Shown here piece by piece: positions 11,459 to 22,880 of a DNA stretch of 64,000 nucleotides. The translations under genes and the position numbers were made by a program. The notes beneath the pieces are model-generated. The model saw nothing but the letters and a program-made list of their open reading frames with translations, searched no databases and was not told the origin of the DNA. The stretch is from Cylicocyclus nassatus. Lineage: Eukaryota > Nematoda > Chromadorea > Rhabditida > Strongylidae. Location of the stretch: NCBI GenBank assembly GCA_958299035.1, contig CATQJL010000112.1:62001-126000 (forward strand). Reading direction: 5' to 3'. Position 1 is the stretch's first letter, and every line of letters starts with the position of its first letter.

Positions 11459-12905
11459 ATACTTACTTACTTAGATGGCCCGGCTTCACGTGACGTGCGG
11501 GCCCCAGCACAAAAGTTTCCATCAATCCCTGTCCCTCGCTTCAGAGATCCACGATCTTCTTGGCTGACGTCGGTGGCTGCGTCCACGAGTTCCACGTGCA
11601 AAAATCGTATACAGCTGATTTCTCAGCAGGTCCATCCGTTCCCCAAACACGTCTACCCATCTCGCTGGAGGTCTTCCTCGGGGACGTTTTGCTTCGCGAG
11701 GAATCCACTCCGATGTTCTTGATGTCCATCTGTCGTCTGTTCTTCTCATAATGTGACCGGCCCATCGATGCTTCGTTTTCGCAACGTAATCCGCTGGGTC
11801 ACGACGACGGGACATTCTTCTCAAATCCGTACTGCGAAGTCCGACAAGATGTTGCTTGTGTCGGCTCATCTTCAGAAGACTGCGCTCAAGCGCTCTGTGG
11901 GTGGTCCGTAAAGCTTTCGACGTGGCTAATGTGTCAGCCCAAGTCTCAGCTGCGTAACAGAGCGCCGGGAGAACGGTTGAGTCGAACAGGTGGGCACGAA
12001 GCTCCGGGTCCGTCAGTTGGTCGGTGGCTTCCTTCAGAGGCCAAAGGCGGCCCAGGCTCCTCTTCTTCTCCTGTTAGATTCTTCTTTCAAGTCGTTCTCC
12101 ATGTTCACCGAACGTCCAAGATACACGTAAGAAAACGTCTCCATGATAGGGGTGCTTTCCAATTTCATTTCTGCATCTTCACGAAGGGCGTTCTTCATGA
12201 ACTGAGTCTTCTTCCGATTTATTCGCAATCCGATCTTTTTCCCTACTTCGTTCAGTTCCTTCAGCATCGTCTCTACTTCAGTGATACTGCTCAAAAAGAG
12301 AACGATGTCGTCCGCAAAACGAAGTTTAGACAGGAATCTCCCATCAACTCGTATGCCTCTCTCGTCCCAGCCCAGTGACTTCATCACCCACTGCAAGGCC
12401 GCGATGAACAGCTTCGGCAAAATTGTGTCGCCTTGTCGGATCCCCTTCCCAGTTGGGATGGTCAGGGGACGATGGAATAGCTGCATCATTGTTGTACAGT
12501 CCTTACAGCAGTCGGCTAACGTCCTCACGAAAGCTAGGTCTACTCCTTGATCGGCTAGCGCTGACAGGATGGTGTTGGTTTCGACGCTGTCAAAGGCTTT
12601 CTCGTAGTCGACGAAAGTTAGGACGAGAGCTAGTCGGTACTCCCGGCAGACTTCTATCATCCTCGAAACCGTCTGGATGTGGTCCATGCAGCTGAATCTT
12701 TTGCGAAATCCAGCTTGTTCTTGGGGTTGGGCTTCATCGAGTGTCCTAGATATGCGAGCGAGAATAATTTTCGTGAAAAGCTGTACAGCACACAGCAGGC
12801 ATATTGGACGGTAGTTCCGAAGATCCTAAGGACGGTTCTTGCGTTCTCCACTGGCCGGAAATCCTTTCCTTTTGAGAGTAAGATGGTAGGTGCTCTCGTG
12901 TAGAC
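11459..12905 (-). pseudogene. RTE-type LINE reverse transcriptase, 5'-truncated and frameshifted
   Basis: Reading on the minus strand, the largest frame (12687 down to 12034) holds reverse transcriptase motifs in order: TFVDYEKAFDSV, GIRQGD, and FADD with the catalytic aspartates, then the NRKKTQF block. Upstream, in another frame, are remnants of the NYRPICLL and QAGFRK segments. At about 12034 a one-base loss creates a stop in AWAAFG; the frame resumes and reaches the C-terminal block RWAGHIMRR...EWIPREAKRPRGRPP (11869-11522). The 3' end has a TAAG-type tail (11459-11473), typical of RTE elements. No endonuclease is present. This is a dead LINE. As I recall, very similar RTE polymerases are abundant in strongylid nematodes. 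Confidence 0.9.
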
Positions 12906-12956
12906 GTTGGCAGCTCAGAGACCACGGGAAATAGCGTGCTCTTTTAAGAGAGCAAG

Positions 12957-13001
12957 GCGCCGGCATCTCGACGTGATAGGGGCACGTCGAGATGCTGGCA
13001 C
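12957..13001. repeat. Hairpin, ~17 bp stem
   Basis: GCCGGCATCTCGACGTG and CACGTCGAGATGCTGGC form a nearly perfect stem with a 7-base loop. It lies just upstream of the recognisable LINE reverse transcriptase. Confidence 0.6.
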
Positions 13002-13501
13002 TTTGCTGGCGGCGATTGCGAGTTTGGTTAGTGCGGCATATCACATAATTGACGTCAAGTATATAATTCCAAAAATTCTCTCATCAAAATATCACTTGTT
13101 CGCACGACTGTAGCGGGCATAGGCGTTACATCTCTAAAGCGGCGCGGTTGGTAGCGAGAGATCATTCTTATCAATGTGTGTGGATAGAGAAAAATCAGCT
13201 GTTTATCGACTTTGACCAGCTCGCATCCTAACCCTGAAACGATGTCCGCTACAATCGGGAAAGGACGATATTATCATTTTTGTCGTTATTCAAGGTTCCT
13301 CTGGCAAGGGAACGATACTCAATGTCCGTGACCTTTTGAGACGAGATGTGCACCATTACGCTCGTCTTCGAACGCTGATTTCGAATCTGACTTCCGTCTC
13401 TGCTAATCGTTTCCCTGAAAGAAGTTATGGAGGAATTTCGAGCCAACTTTGGCCGCCCAAGTGTATGGTCACCGGAACGGCCTCTACCGGCGCCACGTTA
13501 T

Positions 13502-13565
13502 TGTCCAGTGGTTAGTCTGATAGCCTCATAACTTGATGCAGGCGTAGGTTCAAATCCTTTTGTTT
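13502..13565 (+). other. tRNA-like sequence (pol III box A/B-like)
   Basis: Box A-like AGTGGTTAGTCTGATAG and box B-like GGTTCAAATCC (13547-13557) have tRNA-like spacing. The acceptor and T stems do not pair well, so this is a tRNA-derived repeat and not a functional tRNA gene. Confidence 0.45.
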
Positions 13566-13749
13566 CTTTATTATGCACTGCCTCAATTAAATTTTTTCGA
13601 GTTTTACTCGAATTATGATCATTGGATACATTTTAACGCAAACAGTAGTCATTTTTTCCAAATTTCCACATTTTTTGAAGAGTAAGGGCGTTCAGTTAGC
13701 TCGAAGATGCGAAAGAAAGTTTATTGAGGCAATGCAAAACTGAAAAACA

Positions 13750-13812
13750 CAAAAAGATTCGAACCTACACCTGCATCGATTCATGAGCCTATCGTACTAA
13801 CCACCAGACCAC
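13750..13812 (-). other. tRNA-like sequence, inverted partner
   Basis: On the minus strand, GGTGGTTAGTACGATAG followed by GTAGGTTCGAATC mirrors the segment at 13502-13565. The box B match is perfect. It points towards its partner, so any pol III transcripts would converge. Confidence 0.45.
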
Positions 13813-14230
13813 ACCGCATCGTTACTCTTGGCGCTCCGAAGGTATTTCAATGTGCAGCCAAAGCTCGCACAATCCTTTACAACACCTTTGAAGCGATTAG
13901 CAGAAACGGAAATCAAATTCGGAATCAGCGTTCCAAGACGAGTGTAATGGTATAAACTCATCTCAAAAGGCCATGGACACCGAGTATCATTTCCTTGTGA
14001 GTACAACGATGATATATATAAAAAAAAGTCTCGCATTATCACGGAACTCTAGCAATCGCCTTCTTTTTGCTTCCATGACCTCCTTTGCAACAAATCCGTC
14101 TCACCGTGTCCATATCAATCATCTGTTCTTTACAGGTCAACGTCTATCACACAATGTATTGATTATGCCCTCTAACAGGCGCCCCCTGTTTGTGCGTTCC
14201 TATTATTTGTCAGTGCGAACGGGAATAAGT

Positions 14231-14300
14231 GATCGAGTTCTCTAATGGTTACGCGATCGCGCTCAAAGTCAAGGCATGCAGGTTCGAATGCGCGAGAGGT
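14231..14300 (+). other. tRNA-like sequence
   Basis: CTAATGGTTACGCGATCGCG followed by GGTTCGAATG (14281-14290) at tRNA-like distance. It is weakly related to the two tRNA-like segments upstream. No full cloverleaf was obtained by eye. Confidence 0.4.
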
Positions 14301-14773
14301 CACTGTTTTGCGAATCACTGCATCGTCAAGATTCTTACAGAAACAGTGACTGTGGACCAAGATAATATGAAACTATCAAAATCTATTGATACCATTCCGT
14401 TAGCTGCCGCCGGAGTTGGCAACTTCCCGCGATGTGTACCAATTTGCCGGCATCTATGATGCCACCAGGTAGGTTAGATTACTACCGGCCCCGGAGGCCC
14501 CGCGAAAGCAATGTGGACCGGTTGTGCCTTTTGACTCTAGCCTGCGCCACACTGGTAGCAGCACAATGGAGGTGGACGCCAAGTAGAGGGACAAGTTAGA
14601 ACACGTAAAGAGGGGGAGGGGGAGACCGAAAAAGTAGCCCGCCTGTACCAAATTCCTCTCCGGGTACCACTCTGAGCGCATTTATCAAGTTGGACTTGTT
14701 GAAGTGGCCTATTCGGGAGCACCTGATAGAAGGAAGAACCACTACCTCAATTTTGGTGAGACACTTCCTATAA

Positions 14774-15092
14774 CGGCGTTGTCCATGTCAATTAAGGTGG
14801 AGGCCTTTTGGCGCAGTGCGGAAGCACGGCTCCTGACTAATGCAGCAGTTCAAGTCCGATCAAAAAGGTGGATCCTGAAGCGAGAGAATTGCTCCGAGAG
14901 AAAGAGGGACGCTAATCCTATCTCCATGTCAAAACATGTCAAGGAGGCGGTTAGCGTACAGCCCCTTTTTCGAAACGATTCCCTCGCTTCAGAATCCATC
15001 TTTCGATCTGACTTGAACTGTTGATTAGTCAAGAGCCGTGCTCCCGCACTGCTCAAATTCCCTCCACCCTTCATTTGACCTGGACAACGCCT
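14774..15092. mobile_element. TTAA-flanked palindromic MITE, copy G
   Basis: The right end is GACAACGCCT|TTAA and the left end ATAA|CGGCGTTGTC. Nearly the whole element is an inverted repeat: TGACTAATGCAGCAGTTCAAG at the left pairs with CTTGAACTGTTGATTAGTCA at the right, with the centre near TCAAAACATGTC. No coding capacity beyond mirror-image frames. Confidence 0.78.
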
Positions 15093-15722
15093 TTAATTTA
15101 GATAAGAATTTCTGCAACTTCTTCTATGACTATCAAAGGCTTGCCTGATGAATGCTAGGAAGATTTTGCGCTAAATAGCGAAATACCAGAGCAGACTAAG
15201 AACATGGTCTGTTTCCAACGTGTTTACAAGTGGAATGCAGGATTAGCATAAGAGGTGTCATATGAGAAGCGGATAAGACCACCCCCCCCTCCCGCTTTTC
15301 GTTGAGCGTCTCTTCAGACCTCCCATCGTTTACCTACCGTTAGGCATAGATGAGGCCCTATCGCACACAATGAATAACATATTCGTAATCAAATAACTCC
15401 TGTTGACTAAGTTTTAGGAGACAATTCGAGGTTTCGAAGTACAGAGCAGGCAAGCATTAAAGTAAATGGTCATTTTTGAACAGGATTAAGTATGTTATGA
15501 AGGTAAAATTCTTCTCGCATTCAATACAAAAGTACAACTCCGACTTTGCCCACATGATTCTCAAAATAAGCGCAAACTATGGATATAGGGGCCAACCAAG
15601 ATTTCGTTTGTACCATTTTTCGCTTTCAAAGGTTGTGCTTTCAGCAAATCTTCAGACAGGAAAAAAAATCAGGCTCAAATTACCGGTGCAAAAAAATGCG
15701 AGATTTAGGCTATCGGTTCATA
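15093..15722. repeat. Dispersed repeat segment (15560-15720), otherwise nothing
   Basis: The stretch GCCAACCAAGATTTCGTTT...GGCTATCGGTTCATA resembles 33040-33190. The rest holds nothing recognisable. Confidence 0.4.
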
Positions 15723-17153
15723 CAGGGTATCCCAAAAGTAAGTACACATTTTTGATCATGAATAACTCTCTCCTCACAAAACCTTCTGCTTAGATTTAAG
15801 CAGCATTCAATAGAGCAGACTTCAACTTAGATATGTGTACTCTTCGTTACTACAGGACTAGGGTACGAAATTCAAGAAGGGTGTTGAGCCATTTAGGGCT
15901 ACAGCTCGCCTCAGAAATCAAAACAAACAACGTGAACATTTTTATACTAAACTGATGCGAGCCGCTGACACTGAATATGGGTTTTGCACTTAATCGCGAT
16001 ACTCGTACATAAGTTATGCCAAGTAAACCGCAACAGCTGCTTTTTCTTTGCTCCTTGAGATTGTGATTACATCTAAGCTCTAATCATGAGAAGCTGAGTA
16101 ATGAGATCAGCGCGCATGAAAGCTCTGGTATACAACCTTCCAGGTTATTTGAAACAAAAACTTTCTAAAACAGGGCTAATTCACATGACGCTGTAAGCTA
16201 AAAATTTCTACCGTAAATCTATAATAATCAAGAATGATGGGTGATTCCTCCAAACTATAAATCTGTTAGACTGTTCACCAAGTTTTGGAACTGACTCCGT
16301 AACTTCTCGCTTTTTGATATTGGCGAGCTCAAATTTTGAGATTTGTAGACTGCCATGTGAGCTATAGACCGGCACAAGCCGCTCGCTTTTTGATGACAAA
16401 ATAGAAAAAATCCGAGAGTTTTTCGAAAACTGTGAAATTCGAGGAATGAGGTTTTAAGTGAAAATGAAGCCGTTCTCAACCTAGATCATGCATAACAATC
16501 CGAAAATGTGCATAAATTGTTGCTAGAGGTTGACTCATCTAGCGCAGTCAGGAAGAAATGAAATTCGAAGACAACCCAAGATTTGGCGCCCTCACAAAGT
16601 TAAACGAGCCGCGGTACGCAAAGCTGCTTGAAGACAAACGTCAATCAATAAAGGTCGACGAAGTCTCAGAACTCGCCAAAACTTTGGATGGGGTTTATTT
16701 GCCCTGCCGAATATAAATATCATACTCATTCATCAAATTGACGCCTCTTGTCTTGTTTGGCGTGAGACCCCACGCCGTAAACCTACCGTAACCTTGAATG
16801 CTCTTACCATGCAAAACCAATATCGTTTTCGCGATCAGCATGTTAGATGACCCATCTACGCAAAATTTCAGCCAATTTTGTAAGAGTCCGTAATTTTTCC
16901 CCTCATACCATATTACCGCAACCCCTGCTGCGACGTCAGAATTTTGCAGAACTGGCTGCATTTGTGGCTTACGACGACCTACTGATGGTGAAATTTGAGT
17001 GCGCCTTACGCAAAGGGAGAGACGTTATAAAGGTAGTTGCAAAACTTAGAGAACAGCCTAATAAATTGAAGTCTGCTCTATTAAATTCAAGCAAGAGGCG
17101 TGGGATGAGAGTTATTAACGATCAAAAAGTGTGCACTTACTTTTGAACCACCT
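15723..17153. mobile_element. Mariner-like element, decayed, with internal insertion
   Basis: TA-flanked ends begin CAGGGTATCCCAAAAGTAAG; on the right, the complement of AAGGTGGTTCAAAAGTAAG. Inverted similarity continues through TTTTTGATC and ATAACTCTC for roughly 100 bases. It contains a fragment of mariner transposase (16561-16716) and, from about 16720 to 16945, repeat sequence of the Helitron minisatellite type. Confidence 0.75.
16561..16716 (+). pseudogene. Mariner transposase fragment (DNA-binding region)
   Basis: The plus-strand frame reads EDNPRFGALTKLNEP...LLEDKR...KVDEVSELAKTLD and then stops at 16714-16716. The spacing of the GxP-like block and the S-x-x-E-x-A-x-x-L helix matches the second helix-turn-helix of mariner transposases. 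The catalytic DD(34)D part is absent. It lies inside the TA-flanked element at 15723-17153, which supports the assignment. Confidence 0.55.
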
Positions 17154-17339
17154 TATATAATAGTGGAATGCTTCAGAAGTAAGTTGATAGATGGCATAAC
17201 CCCAAAAAGGTGTGGTTGTTTTTTTGGAGCTGTATCACACCCCATCAAAATACCTTCAAAGCATGCATACATCTGGTTATTATATCTCGTTGAGACCATA
17301 AAGACCACTACAGCAAGATAACAAAGCGAATAAAAATTA

Positions 17340-17600
17340 TGCTTGGGATACCATTCGATAGAACAAAGGAGGAGCTCTATGTACAAGATAACCTGCGAAC
17401 GCTGGCAGAAGTCGCGATTTACGCGAAGTCTGGATCCAAAACATAAGAACAACTCGCCCCAAAATCTTACGGACCTCTCACTTGCTTCTGCACGTAACAG
17501 CCTCGCATACTTACTCATAGGTACAATTGCTACAATTTTTAATGCTCAGAAATTAAAAAAAAATTGAAAAATGCAAATTGGCAAGCTCTGCCTCCCCCCC
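17340..17600. repeat. Relic of the palindromic mariner family
   Basis: CCATTCGATAGAACAAAG and TCTTACGGACCTCTCACTTGCT resemble the inner arm of the element at 34776-35783, strongly diverged. Confidence 0.45.
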
Positions 17601-18296
17601 CCCATCTTGAGCTCCTCCCGTAAGCGTCGTTGTATCTACAAATCTTCAAAACTTAAATCATAAAATTTTGGCCTTGGATATGGCCTGTTTTTGAGAAATA
17701 TCAATTTCAGCTAAAGAAAGCGAGAAAAACGACATTCTTTTCTTTCCAGTTTGATTGTTGCTGGAGGCACAACCACAAGCGAGAATGAGAAAAACGAGAT
17801 TTTGGCTGACTCCAGATTCCATGATTTGGCGACTATTTGAGGTTGGATTTTTCCTGTGCCAAAGAATGGTTGTTGAGTGCAAGAAGAAGTAGCTAACTCA
17901 TCTTCGGAACAAAGTTTAGTGTTCGGAAATGACCATTACTCTTGAGTTTCTCAATATGGCAAACTCAGAATTCACTAAAACTCAATCCACAGGGGTGATC
18001 TGACATGCTGTTGAAAAAAAGGATTTTCATTATGCTCAGAGGTTTTTTTATAATGGTTGCTGTAGTATACCATGATAGGTGAATACCTGAGTACGCGTCT
18101 AATTGCATAGTGGGCTTAACAATTGCTAAACCACAACATGTTCCTAACATCAGCAGTGCGTCAATCACGCCCCTCTTCCCTCTCCGACCTCTCGATAGGA
18201 CCCTCCAGGTTTGGCATGCCATACTCCGCGCTTGACCCTGGTTGAAAGCCCAACGATATTGAATCAGTTGGCAAGCTAAGCGAGGAATTAGTCTGT
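17601..18296. other. No feature identified
   Basis: No coding, RNA or repeat signal was recognised. Confidence 0.4.
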
Positions 18297-18500
18297 TAAT
18301 ATATAAAACTCAAAGTTTGTGAGTATGTGCGAAGTATCTATGTGTCAAATAGAAATCTTTGTGAGTGAACCAAAAAGCGCCAAACTTCGCACACATATTT
18401 CAACCCCTGCAAACACGATATTTTTTGCGGCGATTCGCTCAGTCGTTCTATCGATTTATTGATTTTTAGCACTTGGCATTGAGAATGAACACTTACCACC
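18297..18500 (+). mobile_element. Helitron-type 5' relic
   Basis: ATATATAAAACTCAAAGTTTG followed by GCGCCAAACTTCGCACACAT and TTTTGCGGCGATTCGCTCAG. The same order of blocks occurs at 38300-38745. It appears to be a diverged subfamily of the Helitrons in this window. Confidence 0.5.
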
Positions 18501-18769
18501 AACCGTCATAGAAATGTTTGCACATTTTGGCGTAAACAATGCAGTAAAGTTCAAATTCATTTTGAACTAGCTGGCATGTCCAGCTTCTCCCGCACCGAGA
18601 ACTTAACTGGCTCAACAAAGAGCAAGATTTGCGCACAGCTTTCAAAGCTCAATCCACTCGTTTCAGCTTGTGCCTCCTGCATCATGGATTGCCGCATCTC
18701 ACTATTGTTGAATTTGGTAAGAGTTCATTTTCCAGAATTGACAAATCAATAAACTCGGACAAATCACCG

Positions 18770-19215
18770 GAACCTCCGTAGGACAAGCCAAATTTGCAGA
18801 ATTTCCGCAGGATTTTGTTCACTATTGCAAAAATGAAAACGTTGAAAATCGGAACTTCCGCGGGATTTTTATGCCAAACTGGTTGGAAACCGAAACTTCC
18901 GGAGAACTACTCCAAAATCCTGCGGAAATTCCGAAAAATGCCAGAAGTTCAGCACTTTGGAATGCCAGAACTTTCGCAGGACTGTGTTTTTTGATGTTGC
19001 CTCGCCAACAAGTAGGGTGCATTATCGAACATGGCAGCCGTAGCGTAAGAATAGTAGGTGGGTCTCACAGCCAATAGAGTGAGATTCAAATCTCGCTTCG
19101 GTGTTCTTCTTTGCTGTTGTGGTTGGTATTTCTCGGAACTTCCGCAGCACGTTTACGGAACTTCCGCAGGTGACCCGGCGGAACTTCCGCAAGCGCTTTG
19201 CGGAAGTTCCGGTCA
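18770..19215. repeat. Cluster of CGGAACTTCCGC motifs
   Basis: At least seven near-copies of GGAACTTCCGC/GCGGAAGTTCC occur, two stretches forming an inverted pair (TTTCCGCAGGATTTT at about 18801 and CAAAATCCTGCGGAAATTCC at about 18911). A second cluster lies at 19130-19215. Confidence 0.6.
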
Positions 19216-20486
19216 TTTGTCTGAGAAAGGTGTGGGAATTTCGCCGCAAAAAGTAGTCTACGTGGTGGACCAGTGTCGAAAACATGTGTGCGAGATTACG
19301 CGCTAATTGGTCCACACACAGAGGTTTCTATAGAGAACACACTAACTGACAATTTACCAACACTCAGCTTTATATACGCGATTGAAGAAGATGCAGCTAC
19401 TCGAAACAATCGTTACCGAGGTAAGCTCATACAGGAGAGTAGGAGGGGGGGGGGGGGGAGGACTTTCGGTGCAGTAAGACAGGACAGCAGTAGAAAAGGT
19501 GCAGGAGGACGTGGCTCAACCGAACGAAAAAGACGGGAAGAGGCTAAGTGTGGCTTTGGCCATTTTCCTGAAGGATGACCCGGGTTTGACCGGTAGAGCC
19601 AGCTAGTTGTTTATATGCCTGGCTTTGTCGCTTTCTGAGAAATGAAATGTCAAACAAGTAAATGTAATCTGGGGCGGTATTTACCAATCTCCGGTACATT
19701 CTCTCAGGCCTGTTCGAAAATCTATTGTAGAAAGGCAGCACGCCAGCAGCGCGAGCGGGCGCATATCAAGAACGCCTGCTGGCGTGAATTTTGCATATCG
19801 CAAACATTTAAAAACGCTTCGTTTTTCGCCGTCTTTTTTTTCCTTTCGATCCTCAAGCACAGTTTTTGTATTTATATGCACCTGTGATTACCAGTAACAA
19901 TAGTAAAGTCAAATTGAGGCATTGAAATCACTTTTTTTGAAAAGTGTCGGAAACAGCCAATTCGTCCTAAACATCAGTAACGCAATATTCATATCACAGG
20001 GATGAGTTAAAATTGCAGAAATGTGCAAACCAATTAAAAGTCTTATTTTCTTGGCTTAATGAAAGCAATCATTTCAAATTGTATAAAATAGAAAGCTGGA
20101 TTGGACAATAATTATTAGATTTTCCCAACACCTTACTGTCTGGACCTCACACTAGGACAGTGCATGGGCTCAAGGGTCCGATCTACCAAGTTTGGCCATG
20201 TCGGGCACGGCAGCCCCGATCTCGACAGATTGGGCTCTGTTGCCCATTTCGGCATGCTAAGCAAAGCACCGGTTGAACACATTCGCCTGTCCGGGCTGTG
20301 TACAACGATGCAAAACGTCCGAACAGCGAGCGGGAGATTGATAAATACCGCCGCTCATGTTTGTTTAGTAAAATCTAACTTTCGCTGAATAAACTAGCAA
20401 GTCAGTCACAATTACAGGTTCGTTCCCGCGAAACAAAACATCAATGTTAAATATGCCTTTAATTGAAAATGCTCATGTGTAAGTAA
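19216..20486. other. No gene identified; G-run at 19443
   Basis: A run of about 15 G at 19443-19460 is the only striking feature. Short open frames show no similarity. Confidence 0.4.
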
Positions 20487-20664
20487 TCAACATGTGGGTA
20501 ACTGCTTAAACAAGCTGTTTTTGCGACGCAGAGCCTCAATGGAGCCTTTCGCATTTGTCAGCGAGCCATCATATTCGTCTCTCATCGACCAAATATTCAT
20601 CAAAATTCGAGCATTGATGGAAATGTGAATGTTGGACGCCGCCATTGAGTCATAGAGCAAGTTG
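20487..20664 (-). CDS. Candidate terminal exon, unidentified protein
   Basis: On the minus strand, after the acceptor TTCACCTCAG, an open frame of 58 codons ends in TGA at 20487-20489. Its codons have the purine-first bias of coding sequence, and it includes the segment IEALRRKNSLFKQLP. I do not recognise the protein. The acceptor lies at the edge of a dispersed repeat (20657-21000), so the exon could border an insertion. No matching upstream exon was found. It could also be a chance frame. Confidence 0.3.
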
Positions 20665-21000
20665 CTGAGGTGAATCATAATGATGAAGAAAGATTAGTGT
20701 CACAAAAAATGCATACGCACTTTCACTAAGTTAGGAATGGAGAGAAGAAAAGTGCAAGCACTGTAACTGCAAGTAAAAGCATGGAACTTGAGATCTTCGC
20801 AGACCACATCATAAGTGGCGATGAAAATTATGGAAAAAAAATGGGAGTGTATCGATTCTGCTGCTTCCAAGCTTTGCACATTCGCTACAAGGGAGTTTCA
20901 ACAGGAGATGGAATGCGATTGTAGGCTATCAAGATATATGTTTACTGGCAATGTAAACAATCACTATCTTCAAAAAATGTTCGCATTACGGAACCGTTAA
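20657..21000. repeat. Dispersed repeat family R1, copy 1
   Basis: It shares with 23350-23790 the blocks GTTGCTGAGGTGAATCATAA, GGAGAGAAGAAAAGTGCAAG, GGGAGTGTATCGATT and TACAAGGGAGTTT, in order. Superfamily unknown. Confidence 0.7.
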
Positions 21001-21594
21001 GCATTGCTTCTCTTGTTGGGGAATTCTGGTAAGTATATTCGAGGAAAACCTAGCTTACACAAGCAATACTTCGAGTAAAACAGAAGCATGGAGATATCGA
21101 CTTCGAAAAGAGGAAAAATGGGCATTTCTGAGGCGTTCATCGATTCTGTGTGAATCTCTTCATATTATGCCTGTGTCAGGCTTGCAGCACCCTTGGGACG
21201 ACGGCTACTTCGGGCCCGCCTTCATTGAACGTGTGGCCGCGCGTGTGTGAGTGATGTTGGGGAGAAAGGGTTCGGGGCTGCCTTATTAGTAGGCTTTTCC
21301 ACGGAGCGCTGAGCGCGGAACACACAACAATGCGCAGCAACAGCTGCCGCCGCTAATTTCCATTGTCATCAAACGCTAATGAATGGACTCGCTTGCGCAG
21401 CACGAGTAAGACTCCAAACTGATAACTTCAGTTCGTGTTAAACGTGAAAAATAACTCAATAGTGAAGCTTCGAGTGGTATTGTCTCATTGGGAGCACATT
21501 GTGAGCTTGTCAACATGTTGATGTTCTGCTCCTTCTTCTTCCTATCGTTTGGGTCTTACTTGTCTAGTCGTGTTTTATTCTCTCACCACCTCAA
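21001..21594. other. GC-richer stretch, no gene assigned
   Basis: The part at 21180-21430 is notably GC-rich for this window (CCGCGCGTGTG, GCAGCAACAGCTGCCGCC). It could be promoter or 5' exon sequence. A donor-like GGTAAGTATA lies at 21030. No frame is convincing. Confidence 0.3.
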
Positions 21595-21680
21595 AGGCAC
21601 TGTCCACCCAGATTCTCGATTTCCATGTTTTGATCGTTCCGGGGCCTTCTCATGACTTCATAACGTTTTCACAGTGTTTG
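21595..21680. mobile_element. TTAA-type MITE, truncated copy A
   Basis: Left end AGGCACTGTCCACCCAGATT plus GTTCCGGGGCCTTCTCATG, as in copy B. No right terminus was found. Confidence 0.6.
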
Positions 21681-21955
21681 TGAGAAGATAGAGACTTTGG
21701 AAAAAAGAACTGATTTCGTACGACTTATAGATCCACAAAATAGTATTCTACGCTAATGCAAGTCTTGTCATCCATCACGCTCAACAAGTAAGGGTAACAA
21801 AACCTTCAAAAGATAGATAGACAAAGAAGTGTTATCATCAGAACAGCGAGACAGAGGGCGTCCCCTCTCAGACTGCCTCCCCTCCCCAGCGGAGATGTAT
21901 AATACGTGCGCACAGGCCTGATACTGCCTTTGCGACTACGTTCGTAATAGTTCAA

Positions 21956-22296
21956 AGGCACCTCCACCCAGATTTTCGAATTTCATATTTTGGTCGTTCC
22001 GGGGCCTTCTCATGTCCCTGATCCCGAATATGAAGTCGAGAATCCGCTAAAACCCCGACAATCCCCGTCCCGGAGAACCCGCAAGCCGGCTTTGAGGAAC
22101 GGTGATGGCAGGAGCGCGCAATAGTAGGCGGGCATTACTGGAGGGGGGGGGGAGGGGGCGATGCCGTCTTGGGGTCCCTATGCATCTTTGCCATTCCGAA
22201 GCGACATTTTACACCGCTGCTTGGGCATTGGTTTGATAAGTCTTACTATCATAAGCTGCCAAAAGCTAAAGACCCTAATTTGGGGTAGACGGTGCT
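21956..22296. mobile_element. TTAA-flanked MITE, copy B
   Basis: It starts AGGCACCTCCACCC and ends GACGGTGCT|TTAA. The interior matches copies at 22516-22880 and 53927-54283 (GTTCCGGGGCCTTCTCAT, CCCGAATATGAAGTC, GGAACGGTGATGG). A G-run is at 22142-22152. Confidence 0.75.
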
Positions 22297-22311
22297 TTAA
22301 GTTCTACCTTA

Positions 22312-22512
22312 GGGCCCCGGACAGACTTCACGCGATTTGATCGTCGCAATTGAATCGCGACGAGACAACTGTTACAACATCATTCCATGCCGATCAACTT
22401 GCATTTCGGTTGTGATACTTTTCCAGCCCGAAATTTTTGAATGTGAAATAAAAATGAATGGAAATGTCGGCGATCGAGTCGCGATCAAATCGCGTGAAGT
22501 CTGTCCGGGGCC
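22312..22512. mobile_element. TIR MITE, GGGCCCCGGACAG family
   Basis: The left terminus GGCCCCGGACAGACTTCACG is matched by its complement at the right, CGTGAAGTCTGTCCGGGGCC, followed inward by ATCGCGAC motifs. Flanked by TA. Related in style to 1-134 and 45066-45293. Superfamily uncertain. Confidence 0.8.
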
Positions 22513-22515
22513 TAA

Positions 22516-22880
22516 AGGCATCGTCCACCCAAAATTTCGACCTCCATGTTTTTGCCGTTCCAGGGCCCTCTCATACCCCTGATTCCGAATATCAAGTCGG
22601 AAATCTGCGAAAACCATGAGAAACCCTGTCTTCGAACCCGCAGAGCGATTTCTTCGGAACGGTGTTTGGTTGGACGCGTACGGATAGGCGGGACGGACGT
22701 CACGCCCACTCAAAGGGGAGGAGCCAACGTTGCGAATCTGTTACCCGAGCAATTTTCGAAACAATTTTCTCGCCTCGGAAGCAACTTTTGCCAGCACGAG
22801 TGGGATAAGTATACAGTTGGGTGCCCCACTACTGTTAGGCATCAAAATCTCATCGATTCCAATTTAAGTGGAGGGTGCCT
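22516..22880. mobile_element. TTAA-flanked MITE, copy C
   Basis: Left AGGCATCGTCCACCC and right GGAGGGTGCCT|TTAA. It starts directly at the end of the preceding MITE, with a CTAA left flank. It is about 80% like 53927-54283 across its length. Confidence 0.82.

Larger units (their letters stand above)
13270..14030. repeat. Long inverted repeat with tRNA-like inner ends
   Basis: Arm 13290-13595 and arm 13718-14005 are inverted copies at roughly 80% identity. Both contain GATACTC, CCTTTTGAGA, GAACGCTGAT and TCTGCTAATCG in the same order. The inner end of each arm carries a tRNA-like segment followed by GCCTCAAT. It could be a foldback transposon or two inverted copies of a SINE-like unit. Confidence 0.7.

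Noticed and set aside
12281..12695. Plus-strand frames across the LINE
   Set aside because: They are shadows of the minus-strand reverse transcriptase.
19036..19100. tRNA-like segment with GATTCAAATCTC
   Set aside because: The box B position is imperfect (A-C at the 53-61 pair) and box A does not fit, so no call was made.
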